DNA from: JAGLOK01 sp963677605
GTDB taxonomy: Bacteria; Bacillota; Clostridia; Christensenellales; UMGS416
DNA length: 64,000 nucleotides
Reading direction: 5' to 3'
Assembly: GCA_963677605.2 (NCBI GenBank)
Contig: CAXXDX010000001.1
Coordinates: 230,754-294,753 of the forward strand
Shown here: positions 52,552 through 60,617 of the stretch, one piece after another
How positions within the stretch are numbered: position 1 is the stretch's first letter
Layout: each line of letters opens with the position of its first letter
The notes under the pieces: generated by a model
What the model was told of the DNA's origin: nothing
Databases searched by the model: none
What the model saw: only the letters and a program-made list of their open reading frames with translations
Made by a program: the position numbers and the translations under genes

Positions 52552-52588
52552 AATCCTCATTACTCGCATTGCGGTAATGGGGATTTTT
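52552..52588 (+). terminator. Intrinsic terminator in the leader, ahead of the ABC permease gene
   Basis: AATCCTCATTAC (52552-52563) pairs with GTAATGGGGATT (52574-52585), 12 bp with one G-U pair, and CGC/GCG extend the stem into the loop. Five T residues follow. It lies after the promoter and 22 bases before the permease start, so full-length mRNA needs read-through. A second CATTAC at about 52469 could compete for the 3' arm, as in attenuators. Confidence 0.8.
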
Positions 52589-52609
52589 AAAATTTTGAAA
52601 GGAAATATT

Positions 52610-53380
52610 ATGATAAAAAAATACTTATACACAGCATGGATGAGCGCCAAAAAAGATTTAAACTCGGGTGTTTTATATCTGCTGCCTAATTATATAATCA
52701 AAATCGTTTATCTGCTGCCGCTTGTTTTATTATGGAGGATACTAATTTCAAGCGGTGCAAAGATTGACTTAACTCTTGATCAGATGCTCACATATACTTA
52801 TATGTCCGCACTCCTGTCAGGTCTTTTGGTAATACAGTCGCCTCTTGGCTCATGGCTTTATGAAGGTCTGGTTATTAGTCTCTATCAAAGACCGCTTTCA
52901 ATTTACGGACATGTCATAGCGCAAACCCTCGGTTCAAACCTGACAACTCTTGTGCTGTTTTCGCTGCCTATGGCGTTGATATCGCCGCTTATCGGCATAT
53001 CTATCACGCCTCATTCATGGTGGTTTTTATTAAGCCTTGTGCTTTGCACAGCTTTAGGCTTCGCACTGGATTTTATCTTTGCAAGCCTTATGATTCATAT
53101 GATGAATGCTACATGGATAGTTCACTCAATAAGAGCTGCAATAGTTTTTCTGTTTTCAGGCGCAGTCATCCCCTTTGCCGCTCTTCCATGGGGCTTAGAC
53201 AAAGTGCTCATCTATCAGCCGTTTGCAAGCCTTGCAGGTGCCCCTCTGTCGATATACACAGGGATAAGCAATCCGATAGATATCATTCCCATACAGCTTT
53301 TCTGGACAGTGACACTATGTATAGCTGCTGTAGCCTACTTTAGGAAGTCACAGGAAAGGTTGGTGAGTCATGGTGGATAG
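52610..53380 (+). CDS. ABC-2 permease subunit (COG4587/COG3694-like), first of two
   Basis: This 256-residue membrane protein has six hydrophobic helices and the pattern of the uncharacterised ABC-2 permeases that pair with a COG4586-type ATPase. Features are ASLMIHMMNATWIVHSIRAA and FSGAVIPFAALPWG near residues 165-205. The start is ATG at 52610, after AAAGGAAATATT; an in-frame ATG at 52577 lies in the terminator. Its C-terminus ends in ERLVSHGG, the same residues that end each unit of the tandem repeat that follows. The stop TAG (53378-53380) overlaps the first small frame of that repeat. Confidence 0.83.
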   Translation: MIKKYLYTAWMSAKKDLNSGVLYLLPNYIIKIVYLLPLVLLWRILISSGAKIDLTLDQMLTYTYMSALLSGLLVIQSPLGSWLYEGLVISLYQRPLSIYGHVIAQTLGSNLTTLVLFSLPMALISPLIGISITPHSWWFLLSLVLCTALGFALDFIFASLMIHMMNATWIVHSIRAAIVFLFSGAVIPFAALPWGLDKVLIYQPFASLAGAPLSIYTGISNPIDIIPIQLFWTVTLCIAAVAYFRKSQERLVSHGG

Positions 53381-53489
53381 TCAAAGAATTATAAACAAAG
53401 TTTTATTCCCCTGCGGTATATGCGAGGTTGCCTTTTTCGGATGCTTCGCTAATATCTCCCGAAAAAGGTTGGTGAGTCATGGAGGATAA
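53370..53489 (+). CDS. Small frame in tandem repeat, unit 1
   Basis: A 39-codon frame beginning MVDSQRIINKVLF and ending SRKRLVSHGG. Its ATG lies inside the 3' end of the upstream permease (overlap of 11 bases), and its own stop overlaps the ATG of unit 2. AAAGGTTGGTGAG before the ATG gives a weak ribosome site. The start resembles the MVDNSQKIK start of the permease encoded after the repeats, but the rest does not. It has two Cys pairs in the PCGICEV and FFGCF parts. Whether it is translated is unknown; it is listed because the frame is conserved in all three units. Confidence 0.35.
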   Translation: MVDSQRIINKVLFPCGICEVAFFGCFANISRKRLVSHGG

Positions 53490-53598
53490 TATGATAACTA
53501 TAAAAAGAGTTCTATTCCCCTACGATATATGCAAGGTTGCCTTTTTCGGATGCTTCGCTAATATCTCCAGAAAAAGGTTGGTGAGTCATGGTGGATAA
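53479..53598 (+). CDS. Small frame in tandem repeat, unit 2
   Basis: A 39-codon frame beginning MEDNMITIKRVLF and ending SRKRLVSHGG, with PYDICKV in the middle where units 1 and 3 have PCGICEV. The stop of unit 1 overlaps its ATG by 11 bases and its stop overlaps unit 3. Changes relative to unit 3 are few and do not create stops. If translated, coupling between units would pass ribosomes along to the permease start. Confidence 0.35.
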   Translation: MEDNMITIKRVLFPYDICKVAFFGCFANISRKRLVSHGG

Positions 53599-53707
53599 TA
53601 TGATAACTATAAAAAGAGTTCTATTCCCCTGCGGTATATGCGAGGTTGCCTTTTTCGGATGCTTAGCTAATATCTCCAGAAAAAGGTTGGTGAGTCATGG
53701 TGGATAA
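53588..53707 (+). CDS. Small frame in tandem repeat, unit 3
   Basis: A 39-codon frame beginning MVDNMITIKRVLF, containing PCGICEVAFFGCLANI and ending SRKRLVSHGG. Its stop (53705-53707) overlaps the permease ATG at 53697 by 11 bases. A TTA codon replaces TTC within the GCF part. It is the unit that directly precedes the permease and so would be the one that couples to it. Confidence 0.35.
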   Translation: MVDNMITIKRVLFPCGICEVAFFGCLANISRKRLVSHGG

Positions 53708-54551
53708 TAGTCAAAAAATCAAAAGATATTTCGCGCTTCTCGGTTTTTATGCAAAACTGGACTTGGCATGGCTATTGCGAGACACAAAGTACGCACTGCT
53801 TAACATCATTGCCGACGTAATATCTTCGCTAGCTTCAGTCAGCGGAATATTCCTTCTTGCCATGCGCTTTAACGGCATCGGAGGTATGAATGAATATGAA
53901 GTGCTTTTCATGCTTGGATACGTAACTTGTGTAACAGGGGTGTTTCAGCTGTTTTTTTCAATGAACAATGTCGGCCACATCAGCCGCAGGATAGGAAGAG
54001 GCCAGTTTGAGCATATGTTCATTCAGCCACTTCCCTTCCATACGCAGCTTTCAACCGAAGGATTTATCCCCTTTACAGGGAGCAGCAACTTATTCTGCGG
54101 AATAGGCATTGTAGCTTTCGCAATAATGAGGCTGGGTATAGCACCGCCTATTTGGTGGTATGCGTCATTCATGTTATATCTTTTGGTAAGTATAGCAATA
54201 ATACTGACGCAGTCGTATTTCGTTTCGGGCTTTGCTTTTTACGCGCCATCTGCGATGGAGGAAATATCAACGCTTGCAATAGATGACTTGGGTTCACTCG
54301 GAAACTACCCTCTTTCAGGCATGCCCAACTGGCTTAAAATACCGCTTATCACCGTGCTTCCCTACGGGCTTTTGGGATGGCTTCCCACAATGGTGCTTTT
54401 AGACAAAGCTCCGTTCGATATAGCATACATACTTCCGTTTATTGTGCTTGCTATATTATTTATAATTACTTTTTTTACATTCAGGAAAGGATTCAGACAT
54501 TATGTTAAAACAGGATCAAACAGATATAAAGACATCGGCCACAGAAGATAG
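53697..54551 (+). CDS. ABC-2 permease subunit (COG3694/COG4587-like), second of two
   Basis: This 284-residue membrane protein has six helices. NVGHISRRIGRGQFEHMFIQ near residue 100 is the loop typical of this family, which precedes the PLPFHTQLS segment, and GNYPLSGMPNWLKIPLI lies near residue 200. It pairs with the first permease to form the channel. The start ATG at 53697 is the last of the repeat-borne ATG codons. Its ribosome site AAAGGTTGGTGAG lies in the last repeat unit and may be sequestered by the hairpin there. It overlaps the ATPase gene by 50 bases. Confidence 0.85.
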   Translation: MVDNSQKIKRYFALLGFYAKLDLAWLLRDTKYALLNIIADVISSLASVSGIFLLAMRFNGIGGMNEYEVLFMLGYVTCVTGVFQLFFSMNNVGHISRRIGRGQFEHMFIQPLPFHTQLSTEGFIPFTGSSNLFCGIGIVAFAIMRLGIAPPIWWYASFMLYLLVSIAIILTQSYFVSGFAFYAPSAMEEISTLAIDDLGSLGNYPLSGMPNWLKIPLITVLPYGLLGWLPTMVLLDKAPFDIAYILPFIVLAILFIITFFTFRKGFRHYVKTGSNRYKDIGHRR

Positions 54552-55530
54552 GCCGGCAATTAAAATAGAAAACGTCACAAAAACTTTCGAGCAATGGCAG
54601 AGAAGCGGAAAGATAAAGGATATCTTTTCCAATATGCTAAAACCTAAAAAGAAAACAATTGTGGCTTTGGATAATATCTCGCTTACCATAAACCGAGGAG
54701 AGTTTGTTGCATACGCAGGGGCAAACGGCGCAGGAAAAAGCACTACGATGAAGCTGCTTTCCGGCATGCTTCTGCCTAAAGGCGGTGATATATCAGTCCT
54801 TGGTATGTCCCCGCAAAAAGACAGGATAGCTCTTATGAAAAAGGTGGGCGTTTTGTTCGGAAACCGTACAGAGCTTTGGTGGGACCATCCGATATCCCAA
54901 AGTTTCGAATGGAAACGCATGGTGTGGGGAATCCCAAAGGCGCAGTTTGAAGAGACAAAAGACATGGTTGTGGATCTGCTCGGTATCAGAGAATTTATAA
55001 ACACTTTCGCGCGCGAACTGTCTCTCGGTCAGAGGATGCGTGCAGACTTAGCGCTTATGCTTCTTCACAGTCCTGAGCTTATTCTTTTGGATGAGCCGAC
55101 GCTCGGCCTCGACGTTTTGGCAAAGCGCAACATGATAGACTTTCTTAAAAAGCTCAACCGTGAAACAGGTGTAACAGTAGTTGTAACAAGCCACGATATG
55201 GATGACCTTGAAGAGATGGCTGAACGTATTGTACTTCTTTCCAAAGGTTCTATAGCATTTGACGGAAGTTTTGACAGTTTAAGGCTGCACACAGGCGCAA
55301 CAAAGGTTATTGAGCTGACCACTATAAGCCAAACTCCCCCCGCACTTGCCTTGGCAGATATAATTGAAAGCAACGGTCATATACATCGATATGAAATAAA
55401 AAAAGACGCTTCAGTACAGGATCTTTTAGCCGAGATATCATTGTGTAAAGATATTTTGGACATAGAGACAGGGCAAGCCCCCATTGAAGAAGTTATAACA
55501 AACCTTTATAAATCATGGGATTGTGCATAA
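54502..55530 (+). CDS. ABC transporter ATP-binding protein (COG4586-like)
   Basis: This 342-residue ATPase has Walker A GANGAGKSTTMK near residue 78, the signature LSLGQRMRADLALML near 175, Walker B LILLDEPTLGLD near 195 and the switch His in VTSHDMDDLEE. It has about 40 residues before the core and about 80 after it, as is typical for the ATPases that work with the two COG3694/COG4587-like permeases. The 50-base overlap with the permease gene is large; the start is set by AGGAAAGG about 11 bases upstream. Substrate unknown; antibiotic or lipid export is a common guess. Confidence 0.9.
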   Translation: MLKQDQTDIKTSATEDRPAIKIENVTKTFEQWQRSGKIKDIFSNMLKPKKKTIVALDNISLTINRGEFVAYAGANGAGKSTTMKLLSGMLLPKGGDISVLGMSPQKDRIALMKKVGVLFGNRTELWWDHPISQSFEWKRMVWGIPKAQFEETKDMVVDLLGIREFINTFARELSLGQRMRADLALMLLHSPELILLDEPTLGLDVLAKRNMIDFLKKLNRETGVTVVVTSHDMDDLEEMAERIVLLSKGSIAFDGSFDSLRLHTGATKVIELTTISQTPPALALADIIESNGHIHRYEIKKDASVQDLLAEISLCKDILDIETGQAPIEEVITNLYKSWDCA

Positions 55531-55532
55531 AC

Positions 55533-55556
55533 AAAAAGGGCTGTATACCAGCCCTT
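55533..55556 (-). terminator. Rho-independent terminator of the aminotransferase gene
   Basis: AAGGGCTG pairs with CAGCCCTT around TATAC, followed on the minus strand by five T residues. It lies between the convergent ABC ATPase and aminotransferase genes and may act on both strands, though the T run is on the minus one. Confidence 0.8.
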
Positions 55557-55561
55557 ATTAA

Positions 55562-56674
55562 CTACTGTTTCAAATAATTTCCCAACGCTTCCAAAGCCTC
55601 GTGAAAATCTTCTTTGCCATATCCTATTCTGAATCTGTTGTTATTCTCTCCATACACGTCACAAGGCAACAGCATAACTTCATTTTTCTTTGCTAATTCC
55701 GCACAGAAGTCACCTACTTTTTTATTGCCTTTATACCTTGGATAGCAGATTGAGCCTGCCCTCGGTTCATAATATGAAAAACTCTCTTCGTTTTCTTTCA
55801 TAAAGCTATGCAATAATTTCAGATTAGAATCTATGATTTTTTTATTCTTCATTATGATCCGTTCTTTTGATTTTAATGCAATGATAGCCAAAATCTCCGA
55901 AGGAGCAGCGCTGCAGATAGTAAGATAATCGCGATACTGCTTGCATTCTTCCATAACCTCTTCATCTCTGCTGCACAGCCAGCCAATCCTTAAGCCCGGT
56001 AATGACATGGATTTAGATAATCCCATTAAAGACACTGCTTTGTCATATAAGTCACAAGCAAAAGGCAGAGTCTTTTCCTTCGCCCGTTCCAGATATCTAT
56101 ACATTTCATCAGAGAAAAGATATGCACCGCAGTTCTTTGCTATATCTACTATTTCATTGTATTCTTCCAGTGTCGGCATATATCCCGTCGGATTGTGCGG
56201 GAAGTTTATCACAATAAGCTTTGTATTATCTTTAATCTGCGACTTCAAATCATCTATATCAAAAAATGTACCATCTTCATTGTACTGTGCTTTCCAATAT
56301 GAAATATCACATCCTATGGAGCGCCCTATTTCATAGAGTGACTGATATCCGGGATACGTGCATATCATATGATCGCCGGGCTTTAGCAAGACGTTAAGCG
56401 CAATGAAAATACCTTCCTGAGGCGCGATTGTAAGTATGCGTTCAGTTGATATCGTATCATACAGCTTGCTTATCTCTTTTAAAAGAATAGGATGTCCGCT
56501 TGACTGTGTATATCCCAAGCTCAGCTTGTCATAAAGATTCAGATCATCAAGGTCTGCCAGCTTTAGCAGCTCATTGTGTGTTAATGCTTGACACTCAGAG
56601 CTTGACAGCAGATATTTTGTGTTAAACTCATATTTTGCGAAGTATCTTTCCAACTGAAACGGTATAATTTTCAT
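55562..56674 (-). CDS. PLP-dependent aminotransferase, class I/II
   Basis: This 370-residue fold-type I aminotransferase shows the substrate-side QSSGHPILLKEI, INFPHNPTGYMPTLEEY near residue 155, the FSDEMYRYLE strand with the Asp that contacts the pyridine nitrogen, and the PLP-binding Lys in GLSKSMSLPGLRIGWL near residue 220. The C-terminal FRIGYG block ends the domain. Relatives act on aspartate, aromatic or other amino acids; the specificity is not evident. It is monocistronic with its own terminator. The family is certain, the reaction is not. Confidence 0.88.
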   Translation of the reverse strand: MKIIPFQLERYFAKYEFNTKYLLSSSECQALTHNELLKLADLDDLNLYDKLSLGYTQSSGHPILLKEISKLYDTISTERILTIAPQEGIFIALNVLLKPGDHMICTYPGYQSLYEIGRSIGCDISYWKAQYNEDGTFFDIDDLKSQIKDNTKLIVINFPHNPTGYMPTLEEYNEIVDIAKNCGAYLFSDEMYRYLERAKEKTLPFACDLYDKAVSLMGLSKSMSLPGLRIGWLCSRDEEVMEECKQYRDYLTICSAAPSEILAIIALKSKERIIMKNKKIIDSNLKLLHSFMKENEESFSYYEPRAGSICYPRYKGNKKVGDFCAELAKKNEVMLLPCDVYGENNNRFRIGYGKEDFHEALEALGNYLKQ

Positions 56675-56755
56675 TTTTTCACCATGTTATTTTATATTAT
56701 TGCTATTTAATTATAGTTCCATAATTCACTCTAAAACAAGCTTTTTGGCAAAATA

Positions 56756-56781
56756 AAAAGAAGCACATTAAGTGCTTCTTT
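56756..56781 (-). terminator. Rho-independent terminator of bcp
   Basis: AAAGAAGCAC pairs with GTGCTTCTTT around ATTAA, followed on the minus strand by T residues. It lies 12 bases downstream of the peroxiredoxin stop. Confidence 0.85.
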
Positions 56782-56793
56782 AAAATTCATATT

Positions 56794-57249
56794 TTATCCT
56801 AAAGCATCCAGTACTTCCTGAGCATGATTTTTAGGCGTTACTTTCGGCCATACATGTGAAACATTACCTTCTTTATCAATCAGATATGTGCTGCGGATAA
56901 CTCCCATATAAGTCTTTCCGTACATCTTCTTCTCGCCCCAGGCACCGTAAGCTTCGAGAACTTTCTTTTCGGTATCAGCTAAAAGGTGAAAAGGAAGATG
57001 GTATTTAGCCTTAAACTTCGAATGAGATTCTTCGCCGTCAGCACTGACGCCAAGGACCACAGCTCCTTTTTCCAATATTTCATCATATACGTCGCGGAAA
57101 TTGCATGCTTCTGTTGTACATCCCGGAGTATCATCTTTCGGGTAAAAATATAAAACTACTTTCTTACCGCGAAAATCAGAAAGAGAAACAACTTCACCAT
57201 CCTGATTAGAAAGTGTGAAATCCGGTGCTTTGTCATTAACTTTTAACAT
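56794..57249 (-). CDS. bcp: Thioredoxin-dependent thiol peroxidase (Bcp/PrxQ family)
   Basis: This 151-residue peroxiredoxin reduces hydrogen peroxide and organic peroxides with electrons from thioredoxin. DTPGCTTEACNFRD near residue 42 carries the peroxidatic Cys and, five residues on, the resolving Cys of the PrxQ type. The KVVLYFYPKD strand precedes it. The ATG at 57249 follows AAGGAGCAATAA; an in-frame ATG at 57267 has no site. It serves oxidative-stress defence, which is common in anaerobes. It stands alone. Confidence 0.94.
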   Translation of the reverse strand: MLKVNDKAPDFTLSNQDGEVVSLSDFRGKKVVLYFYPKDDTPGCTTEACNFRDVYDEILEKGAVVLGVSADGEESHSKFKAKYHLPFHLLADTEKKVLEAYGAWGEKKMYGKTYMGVIRSTYLIDKEGNVSHVWPKVTPKNHAQEVLDALG

Positions 57250-57345
57250 GTTATTGCTCCTTCCCATATTTAATTCCTACTATTATTATAGGATTTAATT
57301 TCAAGATTTGCAATATATGTCACAATAAGTTCATAAAATTCTATT

Positions 57346-57876
57346 TTATTTTAGCTCTAATATCGCAAGTTCTTTAAAAGGGCAGCAGATTGCATATGCA
57401 AGTTTTATAGCTCTAGCTTTTATAGGAAACTTTATGTTTGTGCATCTTGAAAGGGCGTCGGATAAGTTTGATGCCTTAATCTGATATCCTATGGTTACAT
57501 GCGGCACCCACACGCTGTCATCCTTATATATCTTTATATAATCATTTTCATCTTCAAGATTTAAAGTATTATAAACTTGATTATGCAGTTCAATGAGTTT
57601 ATTGCTTTTTACAGGAGATAAAAAGATGTGTTTTTCTTCATCGTTGAACATACCTAGGCTTGAAAAAGAAATGTCAAAACTTTCGCTTTCTTTTGCCATT
57701 TCAGTTATTTCGTTTATGTAGTCATATTCACTGTTCCACATTGCAAGCGTAATATGTGCAGGCATTTTCTCATCCAGCATGTATTTATTGTTTGTTACGT
57801 CATTAAGCTGCAATAAGTATTCCTTTACTTTATTGCTTGTATCTTCATCAAAATACAGCATTATTGCATATTGCAT
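57346..57876 (-). CDS. 2H phosphoesterase (2'-5' RNA ligase-like)
   Basis: This 176-residue protein has the two H-x-T motifs of the LigT/2H family, HITLAMW near residue 40 and HVTIGY near residue 122, with the hydrophobic strands expected on each side. Members hydrolyse or form 2'-5' or cyclic phosphodiester bonds in RNA or nucleotides; the actual substrate is unknown here. The length is normal for the family. It is 45 bases downstream of the histidine kinase gene in the same direction and may be co-transcribed with the two-component pair. Confidence 0.8.
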   Translation of the reverse strand: MQYAIMLYFDEDTSNKVKEYLLQLNDVTNNKYMLDEKMPAHITLAMWNSEYDYINEITEMAKESESFDISFSSLGMFNDEEKHIFLSPVKSNKLIELHNQVYNTLNLEDENDYIKIYKDDSVWVPHVTIGYQIKASNLSDALSRCTNIKFPIKARAIKLAYAICCPFKELAILELK

Positions 57877-57920
57877 GATCTACCTCTTTAGTTTTCTTTA
57901 AGTGAATTTCAGTCATCCAG

Positions 57921-59219
57921 TTATGTTTTTGATATAGTAAAGCAAACTCCACCTTCAAGGTTTTTTGCCTCAGCTTTATATCCAAACAATTCAACAGTTC
58001 TTTTTACGATTGACAGCCCTATTCCCGATACTCCGCCTTCACCCTTTTCAAATGCTTCAAAGATTTTTGTAAGCATTTCATCCGGTATATTTATTCCGTC
58101 GTTTGATATCTTAAGTATGTCATGCTCAAGATCAATTTTAATCTCACTTTGTGCATATCTTAATGCATTATCCAAAATATTTTGAACCGCTATAAACCAC
58201 GATTCCCTGTCTCCTACAAACTCCGCTTCCCGGAGATTGTCAATCAACTTAATTTTATCCTGATAGTTATATAAACCAATTATCTCAATAATTAAATCCT
58301 TCATATCAGTTGTGCCGACCGTCTGAAGATTTGTGTCAATATAACCGAGACGGGTTAGGTTTAAAAGCTTTGAAACTTTAGCATTAAGCCTTTTAGTTTC
58401 TCTTTTTATTATTTCAGTCATTTCATCAACATCACACATACCATCTTCATACGCTTCAGTGTATGAGGATATAATTGCAATGGGAGTTTTTAAGTCATGA
58501 CTTACACCCTGAATTACTTCCTGCCTAAGCCTTTCGTTTTTAACTATCTTCTGGCGCATGTGCTCAATGCTGTCGGCTAAGTCGCCAACTTCATCCTTGC
58601 GTTTGGTTGTAATCTTCGTTTTATAATAATTATCCCCTATTTTTTTCAAGGCATTCGCTATGTCCTTTGTGTCTTTTGCAAATCCGCTTATCCAAATCAG
58701 AATTATTATATAACCAAAAGCAAAGAAAAAGAGACTGAAATAAAACATCTGCTTTCTTGTGTCGTTAATCATTTTTGTCTTTGTTTCACCGTCAACAAAA
58801 ACTATCGTTACATCTTCGCTTATCGCTAAAATCCCCTGATAGTTTAAGACAACATAATAAATCGTGCGTCCGTTTACAGTGTTTTCATACTTCTCTGAAT
58901 ATGTGCGCTGTTCAAGCGCTTTTGCTATAAGCTGGCCTATTATATCATCATCAATATATTCCGGAATCGTATCTGAGGTATAGTAAATATTTTCATCCGA
59001 GAAATATTTAATATAATAATAGTTTTCTAATGGAATGTATTCCTCACCTCTGGATACCAGACGAATAGCTTTTGCCTCAGCCTCGAGATTTTCATAAATT
59101 CTGTTTTGGTATAATGAATCCAGCCTTCCGGTCACAAAAAAGCTAAGCGACAGGTTTGTTACCAAAGTCGCCAGAATAAAAACTATGCTGATTTGTGCTG
59201 CAAGCGGCAGTCTTTTCAT
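57921..59219 (-). CDS. Sensor histidine kinase
   Basis: This 432-residue membrane sensor has a first transmembrane helix at about 8-30, an extracellular sensor domain of about 115 residues, a second helix at about 150-172, a HAMP linker, and a HisKA domain with the phosphorylated His in VSHDLKTPIAII near residue 243. The ATP-binding domain shows the N box VQNILDNALRYA near 350, DGINIPDEM and the GVSGIGLSIVKR G2 box. It overlaps its response regulator gene by four bases, so they are a pair. The signal is unknown. The genes across the gap at 60023 and 60618 are cell-surface products and plausible targets. Confidence 0.93.
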   Translation of the reverse strand: MKRLPLAAQISIVFILATLVTNLSLSFFVTGRLDSLYQNRIYENLEAEAKAIRLVSRGEEYIPLENYYYIKYFSDENIYYTSDTIPEYIDDDIIGQLIAKALEQRTYSEKYENTVNGRTIYYVVLNYQGILAISEDVTIVFVDGETKTKMINDTRKQMFYFSLFFFAFGYIIILIWISGFAKDTKDIANALKKIGDNYYKTKITTKRKDEVGDLADSIEHMRQKIVKNERLRQEVIQGVSHDLKTPIAIISSYTEAYEDGMCDVDEMTEIIKRETKRLNAKVSKLLNLTRLGYIDTNLQTVGTTDMKDLIIEIIGLYNYQDKIKLIDNLREAEFVGDRESWFIAVQNILDNALRYAQSEIKIDLEHDILKISNDGINIPDEMLTKIFEAFEKGEGGVSGIGLSIVKRTVELFGYKAEAKNLEGGVCFTISKT

Positions 59220-59875
59220 TTCTTCAGCCTATATCCATATCCGTATATTGTCTCAATGTTAAATCCCGGCATCTTTTTGCGTATGCGTTTTATCAAATCG
59301 TCAACAACTCTGTCGCTGCCAAAATAGTCATCTCCCCACACTTTATTCAAAAGTTTGTCGCGGGTAAATGATGTATTAATATTGTCAATCAGGTATAAAA
59401 CCAAATCTGTTTCTTTTGATGTGAGTAATACTTCCTCACCATCTTTTAAAACTGTTCTTTTGGTTTTATCAACCACATAGTTATTATATGTAATCTTTTC
59501 TTCGATGGCTTCTTTATATGTTCTTTTAATTACATTATTGACTCTTAAAACCATTTCACGCATTGAAAACGGCTTTGTAATATAGTCATCGCTTCCTAGC
59601 TCAAGACCCATTATCCTGTCGATTTCCTGATCGCGTGCCGACATGAATATAACGGGTGCCGGTCGTTTTTCATTAATTACTTTAATAACATCATAGCCGC
59701 TGATATCTCCGCCAAGCATGATGTCTAAAAGCCAAAGGGAAACATCCTCCTCCACTGCCTCCAGTGCTTTTTGAGGATCAGTAAAGGCTTTAACTATATA
59801 ACCTTCTTTTTCAAGATAGCGCTTTGCAAGCATTAATAAGTCTTTTTCGTCATCCAATATGTATATCTTACGCAT
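59216..59875 (-). CDS. OmpR/PhoB-family response regulator
   Basis: This 219-residue regulator has a receiver domain with the acidic pair YILDDEKD near residue 9, the phosphorylated Asp51 in LWLLDIMLGG, and Lys in YITKPFSMRE near residue 100. The C-terminal winged helix (TSKETDLVLYLIDN, LLNKVWGDDYFGSDRVVDDL, TIYGYGYRLKK) binds DNA. The ATG at 59875 follows AGGGAGACGC; an earlier in-frame ATG at 59893 has no site. It is the upstream gene of the kinase pair and is divergent from the secreted coiled-coil gene at 60023. Confidence 0.93.
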   Translation of the reverse strand: MRKIYILDDEKDLLMLAKRYLEKEGYIVKAFTDPQKALEAVEEDVSLWLLDIMLGGDISGYDVIKVINEKRPAPVIFMSARDQEIDRIMGLELGSDDYITKPFSMREMVLRVNNVIKRTYKEAIEEKITYNNYVVDKTKRTVLKDGEEVLLTSKETDLVLYLIDNINTSFTRDKLLNKVWGDDYFGSDRVVDDLIKRIRKKMPGFNIETIYGYGYRLKK

Positions 59876-60022
59876 AGCGTCTCCCTTAAGCATGTATTAT
59901 ACCATAAAAAGATTTTACCATATTCCTTCACATAATTTCACATATTTCTCACATTATTTAAACACATCCATCTTGTAATATATTACTGTAATCGTTAAAC
60001 TGATGTTAGAAAGGATTCTTTC

Positions 60023-60574
60023 ATGAAAAAATTTCTAGTCGCATTATTGGTTTTGACTATGATTATTGCTTTATTCATTCCCGCAGCTCTTGCTGATCCG
60101 GACAAGGATAAAACCAACAACGGAAAAAGCACTGAACAAAAAGAGCAAAAGGAAGAAAAAAAGCAAGAGCAGGAAGAAAAGAAGCTCGAAAATCAGCAGC
60201 GTGTCGATGAAAAGAAACAAGAACACGCGGAGCTGAAAGAAGAGTTTCAGGCAAGAATGCTCGAAAGGGCAGAACTGAGAGAAGCAACCAAAACACAGCT
60301 CAAGGAACAAAAGCAGATTGTAGCTGAATTTAAGCAGCAGCTTAAAGAATTCAAACAAGAGCTTGAAGGCCTAAGCGAAGAAGAGCGTTTGCAGTATGCA
60401 GACCAGCTCGAAGAATTGAAGCTTCAAATCAGAAGTGCTCAAAAAAATAATCTTGAAATCAGAAAAGCGGCGCATGAAGAAATAAAAGAGATCCTTCCCG
60501 GTGTCAGGGTTGGGCAAGCTCCAACCGAGGAGGAAGTCGAAGAAGTTATAGAAGAAACTTTAGGCGACTTATAA
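60023..60574 (+). CDS. Secreted, highly charged coiled-coil protein
   Basis: This 183-residue protein has a clear Sec signal peptide (basic start, FLVALLVLTMIIALFIPAA, cut after ALA near residue 24). The mature part is almost all Glu, Lys and Gln helix, with long heptads through residue 160 (EQKEEKKQEQEEKKLENQQ, LKEFKQELEGLSEEERLQYA) and an acidic tail. It has no cysteine and no cell-wall anchor. Such proteins may act as a surface chaperone, envelope-stress buffer or spacer, as in CpxP- or Spy-like proteins, but I see no direct homology. It is divergent from the two-component genes, which fits a stress-regulated product. Confidence 0.7.
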   Translation: MKKFLVALLVLTMIIALFIPAALADPDKDKTNNGKSTEQKEQKEEKKQEQEEKKLENQQRVDEKKQEHAELKEEFQARMLERAELREATKTQLKEQKQIVAEFKQQLKEFKQELEGLSEEERLQYADQLEELKLQIRSAQKNNLEIRKAAHEEIKEILPGVRVGQAPTEEEVEEVIEETLGDL

Positions 60575-60617
60575 GATTCTCCGATACCTCAAAAAGCATA
60601 AACTTTAGGAGGGAAAA

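Larger units (their letters stand above)
53370..53696 (+). repeat. Three tandem 109-bp repeats between two permease genes
   Basis: Exactly three units start at 53370, 53479 and 53588, each 109 bp, nearly identical (few substitutions between units). A unit starts with ATG(G)(T/A)GGAT, contains CCTTTTTCGG and, 28 bases on, C(C/A)GAAAAAGG, and ends with AGGTTGGTGAGTC before the next ATG. The final ATG, 53697, is that of the real permease. Each unit encodes a 39-codon frame. The period is not a multiple of three, so successive frames overlap by 11 bases in changing phase. There are no variable spacers, so this is not CRISPR. Confidence 0.92.

Noticed and set aside
53370..53696. Tandem repeats read as a CRISPR array
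   Set aside because: The units are directly joined, 109 bp long, and have no unique spacers; there are no cas genes.
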